This document shows, piece after piece, positions 1 through 9,030 of a stretch of 64,000 nucleotides of DNA. The DNA is taken from the NCBI GenBank assembly GCA_963738665.1, contig CAVTXL010000010.1:310001-374000 (forward strand), given 5' to 3'. The position numbers and the translations under genes were made by a program. The DNA is from JABDGM01 sp963738665 (GTDB lineage: Bacteria > Planctomycetota > Planctomycetia > Pirellulales > Lacipirellulaceae). The notes beneath the pieces were generated by a model. The model had not been told where the DNA came from and made no database searches. It saw only the letters and a list, made by a program, of their open reading frames with translations. Position 1 is the stretch's first letter. Each line of letters starts with the position of its first letter.

Positions 1-882
1 GCAAAGATTGAAGTCGTCGGCGACGGACTGACTTGGGCCGAGGGGCCGGTGTGGGTCCGCGACGGCGCGTTCTTGCTGTGCAGCGATACGCGGACGAACA
101 AGATCTGGCGGTGGGACGCGAAGGACGGTTTCCGTGAGTTCATCGCGCCGTCCGGTTACACGGGCGAGACGCCGCGCGGCGGCGAGATGGGCTCGAACGG
201 CCTGACGCTCGACCACGAGGGCCGCTTGCTGTTGTGTCAACACGGCGACCGCCGCATCGCCCGGCTCGAATCGAAGTGGGGCGAAGCGCCGCGTTATACG
301 ACGATTGCCGACAAGTACGACGGCAAGCGCTTCAACAGCCCGAACGATGTGACGGTGCACTCCAGCGGGGCCGTCTATTTCACCGATCCGGCCTATGGGC
401 TGGAACGGCGCGGAGCGGGCTCCGGCAAGGAACTGGAATACCAGGGCGTGTACCGCGTCACGCCCGACGGCGCGGTGACGCTGCTGACGAAAGATCTTTC
501 CGCGCCCAACGGGATCGCATTTTCGCCGGATGAAAAGACGCTCTACGTGGGCAACACGGGCCAACCGTCGGTGCTGACGGCCTATCCCGTCAAAGAGGAC
601 GGCACGATCGGCGAGGGAAAGACGCTGCTCGACGCCCGCCAGATGACGCCCCGCCGCGCCGGCGGCTTCGACGGCATGAAGATCGACGCTCACGGCAACA
701 TCTTCACAGCCGGCCCCGGTGGCATCTTGGTCGTCACGCCGGAAGGAAAGCATCTCGGGACGTTCATCACGGGCCAGCCGACGGCCAACTGCGCCTTCGG
801 CGAAGACGGCTCGACGCTGTTCATCACGTCGAACCACCAACTGCTCCGCGTGCGGCTGACGACGAAGGGGAACGGTTTCTAA
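1..882 (+). CDS. SMP-30/gluconolactonase family hydrolase (5' truncated by window edge)
   Basis: Beta-propeller lactonase of the SMP-30/gluconolaconase/LRE family, which hydrolyses sugar lactones such as gluconolactone. The frame is open from base 1 and the first residues read AKIEVVGDGLTWAEGPVW, the canonical family start, so the true start lies just outside the window; the GTG at 49 is internal. Visible metal-site motifs are WAEGP (Glu), FNSPNDV (Asn) and GGFDGMKID (Asp), which in the family coordinate the divalent ion. The family identity is clear; the substrate cannot be read from sequence, and in planctomycetes many paralogues act on uncharacterised lactones. The gene ends cleanly at TAA. 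Confidence 0.88.
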   Translation, partial: AKIEVVGDGLTWAEGPVWVRDGAFLLCSDTRTNKIWRWDAKDGFREFIAPSGYTGETPRGGEMGSNGLTLDHEGRLLLCQHGDRRIARLESKWGEAPRYTTIADKYDGKRFNSPNDVTVHSSGAVYFTDPAYGLERRGAGSGKELEYQGVYRVTPDGAVTLLTKDLSAPNGIAFSPDEKTLYVGNTGQPSVLTAYPVKEDGTIGEGKTLLDARQMTPRRAGGFDGMKIDAHGNIFTAGPGGILVVTPEGKHLGTFITGQPTANCAFGEDGSTLFITSNHQLLRVRLTTKGNGF

Positions 883-905
883 CCGGTCGGTTTTAGCTGT
901 TCGCT

Positions 906-966
906 GTAGGACTGATAATCCTGTCCGTCCTGAGTGTACACGAACGGACAGCATTGTCCGTCCTAC
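906..966. repeat. Intergenic inverted repeat, GGACAG-ATTGTCC family
   Basis: Two imperfectly complementary arms (906..928 and 944..966) with the core ACGGACAGCATTGTCCGTCC followed by TAC. Related copies occur at 27896..27977 and 35985..36092, always between genes. The element could form a hairpin in either transcript and lies between the convergent SMP-30 and CvpA-like genes. Function unknown. Confidence 0.6.
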
Positions 967-1016
967 ACCATACACGAATCCAGCATTCAACTCGTGAATC
1001 GGCCGTTCGCGAAGCC

Positions 1017-1849
1017 TCACCGCTCACCGCCCGGAAACGGGTTCGGCTCTTGCGGCTGCGGCGAGTACTCGCGCGAGGACGATGTGTTAATCGTGCGATA
1101 GGCGTCGGTTTCCGACAGCGCGCCGCCGCCGTTTGCCGGCCATCCGGTCGGCGCCGGGTTGCTGCCCGTCACCGGCCACGCCGATTGCGCCGGCTGCTGT
1201 GGCTGCGGCCACTGCGACCCTGCTTGTTGTGGCCAGCCCGCGGGTGCGGTTTGCTGTTCGAGTTGCTGCCCACTCGGCAGCGGTTGACCTACCGGCCATA
1301 GATCGCGGAGATCGGCGCTCTGGGGCGGCAGCGTTGCCGCTGATGCGCTCTTCGATTTTGTTCAAGTAGGGGTCGATCACCTGGTTCAGTTCCTGCGGCA
1401 CGACGTCATGTGCCTTATTGAGCAGCACGACGATAGTCCGCCCGGCACGCGACGCGACGATCGCCTCGCCCTGCTGTTGCGGCAGCAGCGTCACGGCGAA
1501 AAACGTAATCGCTACGCACAAGAGCACGCCCTTGGCGAAGCCGATCATGCCGCCTAGTTGTCGATCGAAGCTTTCGAGCTTCACTTTGTCGATCAACTCG
1601 GAGACCAGTCGAAAGATCATCCAGATCACGAAGGACGTCGCGACGTAGATCGCTAGCATCGCGGCGAAATCGATTGAGCGGCGCCTGCTGGCCGAAGTAC
1701 GGAGCCAGCCGCTCGCTGAATCGCAGCGCGGCAAAGTAGCTGACAACCAGCGACGCCAGCGACGCGATCTGCCAGGCCATGCCTTTCCAAAATCCAAACA
1801 GCGTGGCCCCGGCGAGCACCAGCAGCATGATGACGTCGTAAGTTTGCAT
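1017..1849 (-). CDS. CvpA family membrane protein (two frameshifts)
   Basis: CvpA-like inner-membrane protein (colicin V production family, PF02674). The start is ATG at 1849 (MQTYDVIMLLVLAGATLFGF); an upstream GTG at 1867 lies in a repeat. Residues 1-60 hold two hydrophobic segments. The frame then shifts near 1675, after which SIDFAAMLAIYVATSFVIW and the remaining membrane segments continue. A second shift near 1320 restores a Pro/Gln-rich tail (WPQQAGSQWPQP ... PQPQEPNPFPGGER) ending at TGA 1017..1019. Both shifts rejoin sensible sequence, so assembly indels are more likely than decay. It is convergent with the SMP-30 gene. No specific role can be assigned beyond the family. Confidence 0.72.
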
Positions 1850-1859
1850 CGTTTTTGTC

Positions 1860-1970
1860 GTAGGCACACCCTCTGTGCCATAACAGAGTTCCGTGGGAGC
1901 ACACCGCGAGCAGGTACTCGGCTAGCGCCTGTTCGTACGGCCGCTACGGCACGCGGAACGTGCCCGCTAC
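1860..1970. repeat. MITE-like inverted repeat element (short copy)
   Basis: Outer arms GTAGGCACACCCTCTGTGCC and, inverted, GTAGCGGGCACGTTCCGCGT face each other across about 60 bp. The same arms bound a 210-bp element at 51203..51412. No coding capacity. It sits just upstream of the CvpA-like gene and may carry part of its leader. Confidence 0.55.
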
Positions 1971-2213
1971 ATTGCCAGCAAGCAGAGTATAGCGGCCGCA
2001 ATCGATATTAACGAAGATCACTCCCTTGGCGCGAACGATTGCTAGCATTCGCCCAATCCTTGCCGCTCTTGGCGGCTGCGCAAGGTTTAGCGTACAGTTC
2101 GCGCGGATTCTCTCGGTGCCGCCGTCGTCGGACGGCCGATCTCTGCCGAATCGACGTAGAAATTCTATCCACACAGTGTTGGCAAGAGCACTCCACACAC
2201 GCGAGAAACGATC

Positions 2214-3059
2214 ATGGCCGGCTTCCGCACGCATGTTACGACGAGCACCGTGCTCGGCTGCGGATATGCCGGCGTCGGCCATTTCTACCTGGGCCTGCCG
2301 GTCGAAACTTCGCTGGTCGGAGGCGCTCTGTGCGGCTTCTCCGGAATGTTACCCGACCTGGACAGCGACTATGGCGTGCCGCTGCGCGAATCGATGGCCT
2401 TCATCGCCGCGATCGTGCCGATGTTTCTCGTGAACCGCTTTCAAGCGCTCGCGCTCGGCTACGATGCGATGGTGTTGGCCGCGGTGGGCGTGTACCTTGG
2501 CATCCGCTTTGGCGTCACAAAGTTGATCCGCCGCTTCACCGTCCACCGGGGCATGTTTCATAGTATCCCCGCATGCTTAATCTTCGCCGGATTGGCGTTC
2601 TTGATTTGCGGCGCGGCGAACGTCGAAGTTCGCGTGTTCAAAGCGGGCGGCGCGGCGATCGGCTTTATGTCGCACCTCGTTCTCGACGAGATGTACTCGG
2701 TCGAGTGGAAGCGTGGAAGATGGCACTTCAAGAAATCGTTCGGCACGGCGATTAAGCTCTTCGGCGACGACGCCTGGGCCAACTTCTCGACGTACGCCAA
2801 GTTGGCCGTTGTCGTGGCAATGGTCCTCGGCGAGCCGAGCGTGATGCAGCAGATCGAGGCCCGCAATCCGGAATTCGCCCTCAATTACCAGGAGTGGCAG
2901 CACCGCCTGGGGGAGATCACCACGCTGCCGCCTGCGCTGCAAGTGCCGCAAGTTGAAGCTGCCGACCAGGCCGGCCCGGCTGCGCCCGCGAACAATGCGT
3001 CCGCCACAATCCGCCGCGACTTCGACACGGCCCAACGTCGCCCTAAACCGTATGAGTAG
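2214..3059 (+). CDS. YdjM/LexA-regulated family membrane-bound metal-dependent hydrolase
   Basis: A 281-residue protein of the membrane-bound metal-dependent hydrolase family (PF04307, YdjM type). Histidine/aspartate motifs typical of the family are visible: RTHVTTS near residue 5, LPDLDSDYG near 46 and HRGMFHSIP near 110. At least four hydrophobic segments alternate with them in the first 150 residues; a soluble, Pro/Ala-rich tail follows. The start is ATG at 2214. It is transcribed divergently from the CvpA-like gene, and its end is 16 bp from the convergent dtd. The physiological substrate of the family is unknown; some members respond to DNA damage in enterobacteria, but no LexA box was seen here. 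Confidence 0.8.
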   Translation: MAGFRTHVTTSTVLGCGYAGVGHFYLGLPVETSLVGGALCGFSGMLPDLDSDYGVPLRESMAFIAAIVPMFLVNRFQALALGYDAMVLAAVGVYLGIRFGVTKLIRRFTVHRGMFHSIPACLIFAGLAFLICGAANVEVRVFKAGGAAIGFMSHLVLDEMYSVEWKRGRWHFKKSFGTAIKLFGDDAWANFSTYAKLAVVVAMVLGEPSVMQQIEARNPEFALNYQEWQHRLGEITTLPPALQVPQVEAADQAGPAAPANNASATIRRDFDTAQRRPKPYE

Positions 3060-3074
3060 GCCGAACGCATCGGC

Positions 3075-3521
3075 TTATCGTTCGGCCGTATCGATCCACA
3101 ACGTCACCGGCCCATCGTTGACCAGCGCAACGCGCATCAATTCGCGAAAGCGGCCCGTCGCCACAGTCGCACCGGCCGCTCGCACCCTTTCGACGAACGA
3201 CTCGTAGAGCCGCTCGGCCAGCTCGGGTGGCGCCGCGGTAGAGAAGCTGGGCCGCCGGCCGTGTCGGCAATCGCCAAACAACGTGAACTGGCTCACGACC
3301 AACATCTGGCCCTCGACTTCCGCGAGCGAGCGGTTCATCTTGCCTGCCTCGTCTTCAAACACGCGTAGCCCGATAACCTTGTCGGCCAGCCAGCGGACCT
3401 CCTCATCACCATCGGCCGCGCCGACGCCGAGCAGCACCAAGAATCCGCGTCCGATCTGGCCGACCACTGCGCCGTTGACCGTGACGCTTGCTTCGCTGAC
3501 TCGTTGCACGCAGGCTCGCAT
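3075..3521 (-). CDS. dtd: D-aminoacyl-tRNA deacylase
   Basis: 148 residues, the normal length for DTD. The enzyme removes D-amino acids (and glycine from tRNA-Ala) from mischarged tRNAs in the cytoplasm. Diagnostic motifs are present: MRACVQRVSEASVTV at the N-terminus, the active-site SQFTLFGD near residue 78, and the cross-subunit NDGPVTLWID near the C-terminus, which carries the Gly-Pro motif. ATG at 3521. The gene reads intact with no frameshift. Confidence 0.95.
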   Translation of the reverse strand: MRACVQRVSEASVTVNGAVVGQIGRGFLVLLGVGAADGDEEVRWLADKVIGLRVFEDEAGKMNRSLAEVEGQMLVVSQFTLFGDCRHGRRPSFSTAAPPELAERLYESFVERVRAAGATVATGRFRELMRVALVNDGPVTLWIDTAER

Positions 3522-3565
3522 CGATTGGCCCCTGAGTCAACGGGATTCCGGCATTTCGTTCTTAC

Positions 3566-3726
3566 TCACGCTGAGCGCGAAGATACATCCGCAGGCCCTT
3601 CCATCATCGTCCAAAACGCGCGCTCGGCCGTGTGGATGAGTTGTTCACTGCGGACGACGGCGGCCGAGCGCTGTTGGATTTCCTTGCGACTCAGTTTCTC
3701 TTTCTCATGCAACAATGTGCGGGCCA
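3566..3726 (-). CDS. Small hypothetical protein
   Basis: Possible 52-residue protein starting MARTLLHEKEKLSRKEIQQR and ending in TGA at 3566. The frame stays open further upstream through a GTG at 3787 with a Pro-rich reading, so the start is uncertain. It lies between GDPD and dtd in the same direction, and its charged, helical composition looks coding. No family recognised. Confidence 0.35.
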
Positions 3727-3824
3727 TCGGCGATCTCGCGGCGGGCGGTTGCTTCGTTGGAACGGATTGGATCGTTACCGGCGGCACTATCTTTGTTGCG
3801 AGGCCACCGACGCGCCACGCGGGC

Positions 3825-4625
3825 TTACTCTTGTCGATTCCTGTGCTTGCCCAGCGCGGAAATCAGATATCCGGGTCGATTCGTTGTGATCGCCCACGCG
3901 CCGAGACGCTCATAATACGCCGCTTCGTGTGGATCATCCACCGTCCACACTTGAAACTCGCGAATGCCGGCGGCACGCAGTTGACCGACAAATTCCTCAT
4001 TAAAGCACGCCATCTTGTTCTGCGTGCCAAGGCCGTCCGCATGAACGCGGCGGACGCCGGCTGCCACCTCGTCGGCCGTCGGCCTCCAGCGGCCGCCGGC
4101 ATCTTGCTGATACTCAACCAGCAGGTGTCGTCGAACGTGCGGCAGCTCGCGAGCGCAGGCCGACAGAGTCGCCTCGTCAAAACTGATCAGCACGAACCGG
4201 TCGCTCCTCAGCGATGATCGATTCAGAACTGCAACCAGCGGGCAGACGATTTCAGGCCCCGTTTTGAGCTCGATGAAAGCATACTTGTTTTGCGGCACGC
4301 TGCCGAGCGCCATTTCAAGAGTCGGAATCGACGCCTGGGCCCAGCAGGCTCCTTTCCACGACCCGACGTCGAGCGACGACAATTCGTCATATCGCGACTC
4401 TTCGACAGCAAACGCGTTAAGACCGACTTGCGAATCCCCGCAAACGCGCCTCGTATCCTCATCGTGAATACACACGATCACGCCGTCTGCCGTCAGGCGG
4501 ACGTCCGTCTCGATGCCGTCGGCCCCTTGCCGCCAGGCGAGCTCGAACGCGGCGAGCGTGTTTTCGGCGCACTCGAACGACGCGCCGCGGTGGGCAATCA
4601 ACAGGGGTTGCGTACGAACAGACAT
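3825..4625 (-). CDS. Glycerophosphodiester phosphodiesterase
   Basis: GDPD family (TIM-barrel, UgpQ/GlpQ type). It hydrolyses glycerophosphodiesters from lipid turnover to sn-glycerol-3-phosphate and an alcohol. The N-terminus has the family signature: IAHRGAS (catalytic His), AENTLAAF, GADGIETDVRLTADG (metal-binding Glu/Asp) and CIHDED (second His). IELKTG near residue 120 supplies another acidic ligand. There is no signal peptide, so it is probably cytoplasmic. Start chosen at ATG 4625 (MSVRTQPLLIAHRG) rather than a TTG 15 bp upstream. It is divergent from glpK, 92 bp away; product and neighbour form one glycerol-3-phosphate pathway. Confidence 0.92.
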   Translation of the reverse strand: MSVRTQPLLIAHRGASFECAENTLAAFELAWRQGADGIETDVRLTADGVIVCIHDEDTRRVCGDSQVGLNAFAVEESRYDELSSLDVGSWKGACWAQASIPTLEMALGSVPQNKYAFIELKTGPEIVCPLVAVLNRSSLRSDRFVLISFDEATLSACARELPHVRRHLLVEYQQDAGGRWRPTADEVAAGVRRVHADGLGTQNKMACFNEEFVGQLRAAGIREFQVWTVDDPHEAAYYERLGAWAITTNRPGYLISALGKHRNRQE

Positions 4626-4717
4626 CGACTGCGGTCCCAAGCGGAGACAATGGAGTCGCAGGTATTGGATAAGAGCGGCCTCAATTGTTATAACCGATCA
4701 AAAGGCGACACGCTGCT

Positions 4718-6235
4718 ATGACTTTTTTATTGGCACTCGACCAGGGCACCTCGTCGTCGCGGGCCATCGTCTTCGATGACGCGGGCCGGATCGTTGCGGC
4801 CGCCCAGCAGGAGTTCGCCCAGCACTTTCCTCAGCCGGGCCGCGTCGAGCACGATGCGAACGAGATTTGGGCCAGCCAGGGCGAGGTCGCTCGGCAGGCG
4901 CTGCAGTCAGCCGGTCTGACCGCACACGACGTGCAAGCCCTGGGCATCGCCAATCAGCGCGAGACCGTCCTCGTCTGGGACCGCGCGAGCGGCCAGCCCA
5001 TCCACCGGGCGATCGTCTGGCAAGACCGCCGCACGACAGACGTCTGTGAACAGCTCCGCGCCGACGGCCGCGAACCGCTGGTGCAACAGAAAACGGGCCT
5101 GCTGCTCGATCCCTATTTCAGCGGCACCAAGATTGCCTGGATCCTCGACCAAGTGCCCGGTGCCCGCAAGCAGGCCGAGGCCGGCGAATTGGCCTGCGGC
5201 ACGATCGATGCGTGGTTGATCTACAAGCTCACGGGCGGCCGCTGCCACGTCACGGACGCATCGAATGCTTCGCGGACACTTCTAATGGATATACGTCGTG
5301 GCCAGTGGGACGACGAGCTACTCAAGTGCTTCCATGTGCCGCGGGCGATCCTGCCCGAGATCCGCGCCTCGAGCGAAGTGCTGGCTGAAGTCAGCGGTGG
5401 GCCGGTACTCACCGGCGTGCCGATTGCCGGCGTCGCAGGCGACCAGCAAGCCGCCCTGTTCGGCCAGGCCTGCTACGCGCCCGGCATGGCCAAGAACACC
5501 TACGGCACCGGCTGCTTCGCGCTAATGAACACGTCTACTACGGCAGCCGCGTCGAAAAACCGGTTGCTGACGACAATTGCCTGGAGAATCGACGGGCGCA
5601 CCGAATTTGCCCTGGAGGGGAGCGTGTTTGTCGGGGGCTCGGTCGTGACGTGGCTCCGCGACGGCCTGGGGTTGGTCAAAACGTCGGCTGATGTGGAGGC
5701 ACTGGCGAATTCGGTCACCGACACGGGCGACGTGTTTCTCGTGCCGGCGTTTGCCGGGCTCGGGGCGCCCCACTGGGATCCCTACGCGCGCGGCGCAATC
5801 GTTGGACTGACTCGCGGCACGACGGCCGGCCACATCGCGCGGGCCGCGCTAGAAAGCATCACCTTTCAAATCGCCGATCTCGTGGACGCGATGGCCCGTG
5901 ACGCCGATCGCCCGCTCACCGAGCTCCGCGCCGACGGCGGCGCAAGCGTCAACAACACGCTGCTGCAAATGCAAGCCGACATCTCGCAAATGCCGGTCGT
6001 GCGGCCCCAAGTCACTGAGACCACTGCCCTCGGCGCCGCCTACTTGGCCGGCCTGGCGACCGGCGTCTGGAACAGTCGCGACGAAATCGCCCACCACTGG
6101 AAGGTCGATCGTCGCTTCGAGCCGAAAATCTCCGCCGACGAGGCGGCCGCTCGGCGAGCCAGGTGGAGCCAAGCGGTGGAGCGGGCGAAGGGCTGGGCGC
6201 GGACCAAAGGTCGGGAAATGCAAAATGCAAAATGA
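4718..6235 (+). CDS. glpK: Glycerol kinase
   Basis: 505 residues, FGGY kinase family; phosphorylates glycerol to sn-glycerol-3-phosphate with ATP. LALDQGTSSSRAIVFD at residues 4-19 is the first nucleotide-binding loop; GIANQRET and VWQDRR are typical glycerol-contact motifs; YGTGCFALMNT and the GGASVNN region belong to the second ATP-binding half. The last residues (MQNAK) and the stop lie inside an AT-rich inverted repeat (6220..6292), so the natural C-terminus has been replaced or extended by the repeat. It is followed 87 bp later by glpD in the same direction, a likely operon. Confidence 0.96.
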   Translation: MTFLLALDQGTSSSRAIVFDDAGRIVAAAQQEFAQHFPQPGRVEHDANEIWASQGEVARQALQSAGLTAHDVQALGIANQRETVLVWDRASGQPIHRAIVWQDRRTTDVCEQLRADGREPLVQQKTGLLLDPYFSGTKIAWILDQVPGARKQAEAGELACGTIDAWLIYKLTGGRCHVTDASNASRTLLMDIRRGQWDDELLKCFHVPRAILPEIRASSEVLAEVSGGPVLTGVPIAGVAGDQQAALFGQACYAPGMAKNTYGTGCFALMNTSTTAAASKNRLLTTIAWRIDGRTEFALEGSVFVGGSVVTWLRDGLGLVKTSADVEALANSVTDTGDVFLVPAFAGLGAPHWDPYARGAIVGLTRGTTAGHIARAALESITFQIADLVDAMARDADRPLTELRADGGASVNNTLLQMQADISQMPVVRPQVTETTALGAAYLAGLATGVWNSRDEIAHHWKVDRRFEPKISADEAAARRARWSQAVERAKGWARTKGREMQNAK

Positions 6236-6292
6236 TCCATGTAAATTGCAAAATGGGATCCAGCCGAGCATGTTCGTCATTTTGCATTTTGC
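6220..6292. repeat. AT-rich inverted repeat between glpK and glpD
   Basis: Perfect 16-bp arms GCAAAATGCAAAATGA (6220..6235) and its complement (6277..6292) around a 41-bp loop that holds another TTGCAAAATG. The left arm encodes the last codons and stop of glpK. A related AT-rich block lies at about 46915..46955 upstream of the NPCBM gene. Stable as an RNA hairpin, it may affect glpK/glpD transcript levels; this is inference. Confidence 0.65.
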
Positions 6293-6322
6293 AATCAACA
6301 CTTTGCGTTTTTCATTTTTGGC

Positions 6323-7864
6323 ATGAGCGTCGATAGCATTTACAACCGCGAAAGCCAGTGGCAACAACTCGAAGCAGCCGACCAGCCATGGGACCTTGCC
6401 GTCATCGGCGGCGGGGCCACGGGCGTCGGCGTGGCGATTGACGCCGCCTCGCGCGGCTATCGCGTCGCCCTTTGCGAGCAACACGATTTCGGCAAGGGCA
6501 CAAGTAGCCGCAGCACAAAGTTGATCCACGGCGGCGTGCGGTACTTGAAGCAGATGCACATTGGCCTTGTTCGTAGCGCCCTGCACGAGCGCGGCCTGTT
6601 GCTCAAGAACGCGCCCCACCTGGTCCATCGGCTGGCCAACCTCGTGCCGATCTATTCGCGCTGGGAAGGGCCGTACTATCGCTTTGGAATGAAAGTTTAC
6701 GACTGGTTGTCGGGCCGGCTGAGCCTGGGCTCGTCGCGCTGGCTGTCACCCGAAAAGTCGCTCGAACGCGTCCCCACGTTGCATCAGGAGGGCCTCCGCG
6801 GTGGCGTGCTCTACTGGGACGGCCAGTTCGACGACACACGCCTGCTCGTGAACATGGTGCAGACGGCAATTGATCACCGGGCCGTATGCATCAACTACGC
6901 CCCGGTGCACGGGCTAATCAAAAATGCGGGCCGGGTCCGCGGCTTCGTTGCCGAAGACGCCGAGACTGGCCGCCAGGTCCGCGTCGCGGCCAAGGTCGTC
7001 GTCAACGCGACCGGCCCCTTCAGCGACAACGTGCGGCGACTCGACGACCCAGCCGCTGCGCCCGCGATCGCCACCAGCCAGGGCGTCCACCTGATCTTCG
7101 ACCACAAGTTCCTGCCCGGCGAAACCGCCCTGATGGTGCCGCGCACGCCCGACGGCCGCGTCATCTTCGCCGTCCCCTGGCACGGCCGCACCATGGTCGG
7201 CTCGACCGACACGCCAATCAGCGAAGCGCCGCTCGAGCCGCACGCGCTCGCGAGTGAAATCGACTTCCTGCTCGAAACGGTTCGCCCCTATCTGTCGCCC
7301 GGACCGCAGCGGGCGGACATCCGCTCCGTCTGGGCCGGCGTCCGGCCGCTCGTCCGCACCGGCGAAGCCGATCGCGACGCGAACACCTCGAAACTCGGCC
7401 GCGATCATGTCCTCCGCGTCTCGCCGTCCGGCCTTGTTTCAATTCTGGGCGGCAAATGGACCAGCTACCGCAAGATGGCCGAAGACTGCGTCGACCGCGC
7501 CGCCGCGGTCGGCGAGCTGCCGCACAAGCCGTGCGCTACGAAATCGCTCTCCATCCGCGGCGGCGACGATGCGGCAAGCGTCGAGCGCTTAGTGAGCATG
7601 AATCCCCAATGGGGCGAACCACTCGCCCCTGCCCTGCCCTACCGCGCCGCCGACGTCGTCTGGGCCGCCCGCCACGAACTGGCCCGCACCGTCGAAGACG
7701 TCCTCGCCCGCCGCACGCGGCTCCTCTTCCTCGACGCCGCGGCCGCACACGCCGCAGCGCCCCGCGTCGCCCAGCTCTTGGCCGCAGAACTCGATCGCGA
7801 CGCAGCCTGGCAAGGCGAGCAAGTCGCACAGTTTTCCAGCGTCGCCGCCGGCTATTCCGTTTAA
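6323..7864 (+). CDS. glpD: Glycerol-3-phosphate dehydrogenase (FAD-dependent)
   Basis: 513 residues. Oxidises sn-glycerol-3-phosphate to dihydroxyacetone phosphate and passes electrons to the quinone pool at the membrane. The Rossmann FAD motif VIGGGATGVGVAIDAASRG lies at residues 27-45, followed by SSRSTKLIHGGVRYLKQ, the conserved family block. MVGSTDTPI and ILGGKWTSYRKMAEDCVDRA mark the substrate and FAD-binding C-terminal half, with the DAO-C-like domain after residue 390. Start ATG 6323, directly after the AT-rich repeat. With glpK upstream it completes glycerol catabolism to triose phosphate. Confidence 0.95.
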   Translation: MSVDSIYNRESQWQQLEAADQPWDLAVIGGGATGVGVAIDAASRGYRVALCEQHDFGKGTSSRSTKLIHGGVRYLKQMHIGLVRSALHERGLLLKNAPHLVHRLANLVPIYSRWEGPYYRFGMKVYDWLSGRLSLGSSRWLSPEKSLERVPTLHQEGLRGGVLYWDGQFDDTRLLVNMVQTAIDHRAVCINYAPVHGLIKNAGRVRGFVAEDAETGRQVRVAAKVVVNATGPFSDNVRRLDDPAAAPAIATSQGVHLIFDHKFLPGETALMVPRTPDGRVIFAVPWHGRTMVGSTDTPISEAPLEPHALASEIDFLLETVRPYLSPGPQRADIRSVWAGVRPLVRTGEADRDANTSKLGRDHVLRVSPSGLVSILGGKWTSYRKMAEDCVDRAAAVGELPHKPCATKSLSIRGGDDAASVERLVSMNPQWGEPLAPALPYRAADVVWAARHELARTVEDVLARRTRLLFLDAAAAHAAAPRVAQLLAAELDRDAAWQGEQVAQFSSVAAGYSV

Positions 7865-8099
7865 CAAAACCCACACGGCTTGCCAGCGCTCACCGGCCGC
7901 CGTCGCGCCAGGCCAATCCGAGCAGTCAACTCGCTCTGCTAGTTGAATTCCACTCGCGGAGCGAGTCTCAACGGCAGTTTGTCCGTGAAACAGACTCGTC
8001 CGCCATGATCCTGCGGAATTTACACTCCTTGGCCAGAGTGATAAACTGGATGAGTGCCCCATTCGCGAGCCGAGACCCCGCATACCCGCACAGTCAGCC

Positions 8100-8733
8100 A
8101 TGTCAACGATTCCGCATTTATCGTCCGATGCCGATTACGTGTGGGAAGTCGCCACGCTATTTCCCGAGCAGGGTGAATGGTCCGAGGAGCAATATCTCGA
8201 ATTAACGGATCACTCGAAACGTCGCATCGAGTTCACCGATGGGCGATTGGAGTTCTTGCCGACGCCGACCGAAATCCACGAATCGTTGGTGCAGTATTTG
8301 TTTTTCGCTTTGCATCATTTCGTGGAAAAGGGAAAACTTGGCAAAGTGTATTGGACCGGAATTCGGCTCCGAATTCGGCCGCGGAAGCACAGGCTGCCGG
8401 ACATCATCTTTTTGCACAAGGACCACTTCGAGGCACGACACAACCGAGCGTGGGAAAGTGCCGACTTGGTTATGGAAGTCGTCAGCGATGCACCGACCGA
8501 CCGCCAACGCGACTACGAACAAAAACTGGCTGACTACGCCGAGGCCAAGATCGCCGAATACTGGATCATCGACCCCGAACGGCGGCTAGTGACCGTCCAC
8601 CAACTGCGCGACGGCCGCTATGCCGTCCACGGGCAGTTCGCCGCCGGTGCAGCACGCCACGTCCGTCCTGCTGCCCGGGTTCACCATCGACGTGACCGCC
8701 CTCTTCGCCGTGATTCAAGATATTCCGGAATAG
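8100..8733 (+). CDS. Uma2 family (DUF820) putative endonuclease, one frameshift
   Basis: PD-(D/E)XK-fold Uma2 family. Family motifs: YLELTDHSKRRIEFTDGRLE, GIRLRIRPRKHRLPDIIF (catalytic Asp), ADLVMEVVSD, and the signature KLADYAEAKIAEYWIIDPE. Near 8650 the frame is lost: continuing it gives an Arg-rich tail, whereas the next frame gives TSVLLPGFTIDVTALFAVIQ followed by DIPE and stop at 8731..8733, the expected family C-terminus. One missing or extra base therefore explains the break. Function in bacteria is unproven; the family is strongly expanded in planctomycetes and cyanobacteria. Confidence 0.85.
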
Positions 8734-8844
8734 GCGGTCCAAAATACGCGACGCGCCCGCGGCTCAGCCCCACGCCGGGTTTCTCAAAATCAATTCGACA
8801 AGTCCCTGCCCAGCCCGATGGCTCGCGGCGCTAATCGGAAGCAA

Positions 8845-8931
8845 ACCACTGATATCACGGACGTCACGGATGAATTCTTGGAATTGGAACGCCAATTCGT
8901 CTCAAGTCATTGTATCCGTGCCATCCGTGGT
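8845..8931. repeat. Intergenic repeat with CACGGA motifs
   Basis: ACCACTGATATCACGGACGT at 8845 faces the inverted ATCCGTGCCATCCGTGGT at 8914, forming a long imperfect palindrome built of CACGGA units. Such units are common between genes in this phylum. A short open frame through it is considered spurious. Confidence 0.45.
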
Positions 8932-8969
8932 CGAATTTGTTCGCGTCATGATGGGCTTGCTCGGCGCAT

Positions 8970-9010
8970 AAAAAAACCCGACGCAGGGCGGCTCAGCCCC
9001 ACGTCGGGTT
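8970..9010 (-). terminator. Rho-independent terminator of the dockerin/PEP-CTERM gene
   Basis: On the minus strand, AACCCGACGTGGGGC pairs with GCCCTGCGTCGGGTT and is followed by seven T. It lies 20 bp after the stop of the gene at 9031. The same hairpin plus the upstream motif CTTGCCAGATTGATAT recurs after both 16S copies (10427, 14009), with a degenerate remnant near 8755..8790. Confidence 0.8.
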
Positions 9011-9030
9011 CTCAATATCAATCTGGCAAG

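Noticed and set aside
1017..1849. Programmed frameshifting in cvpA or other broken genes
   Set aside because: No slippery heptamer with downstream structure at most sites, and the number of affected genes across unrelated functions points to sequence errors.
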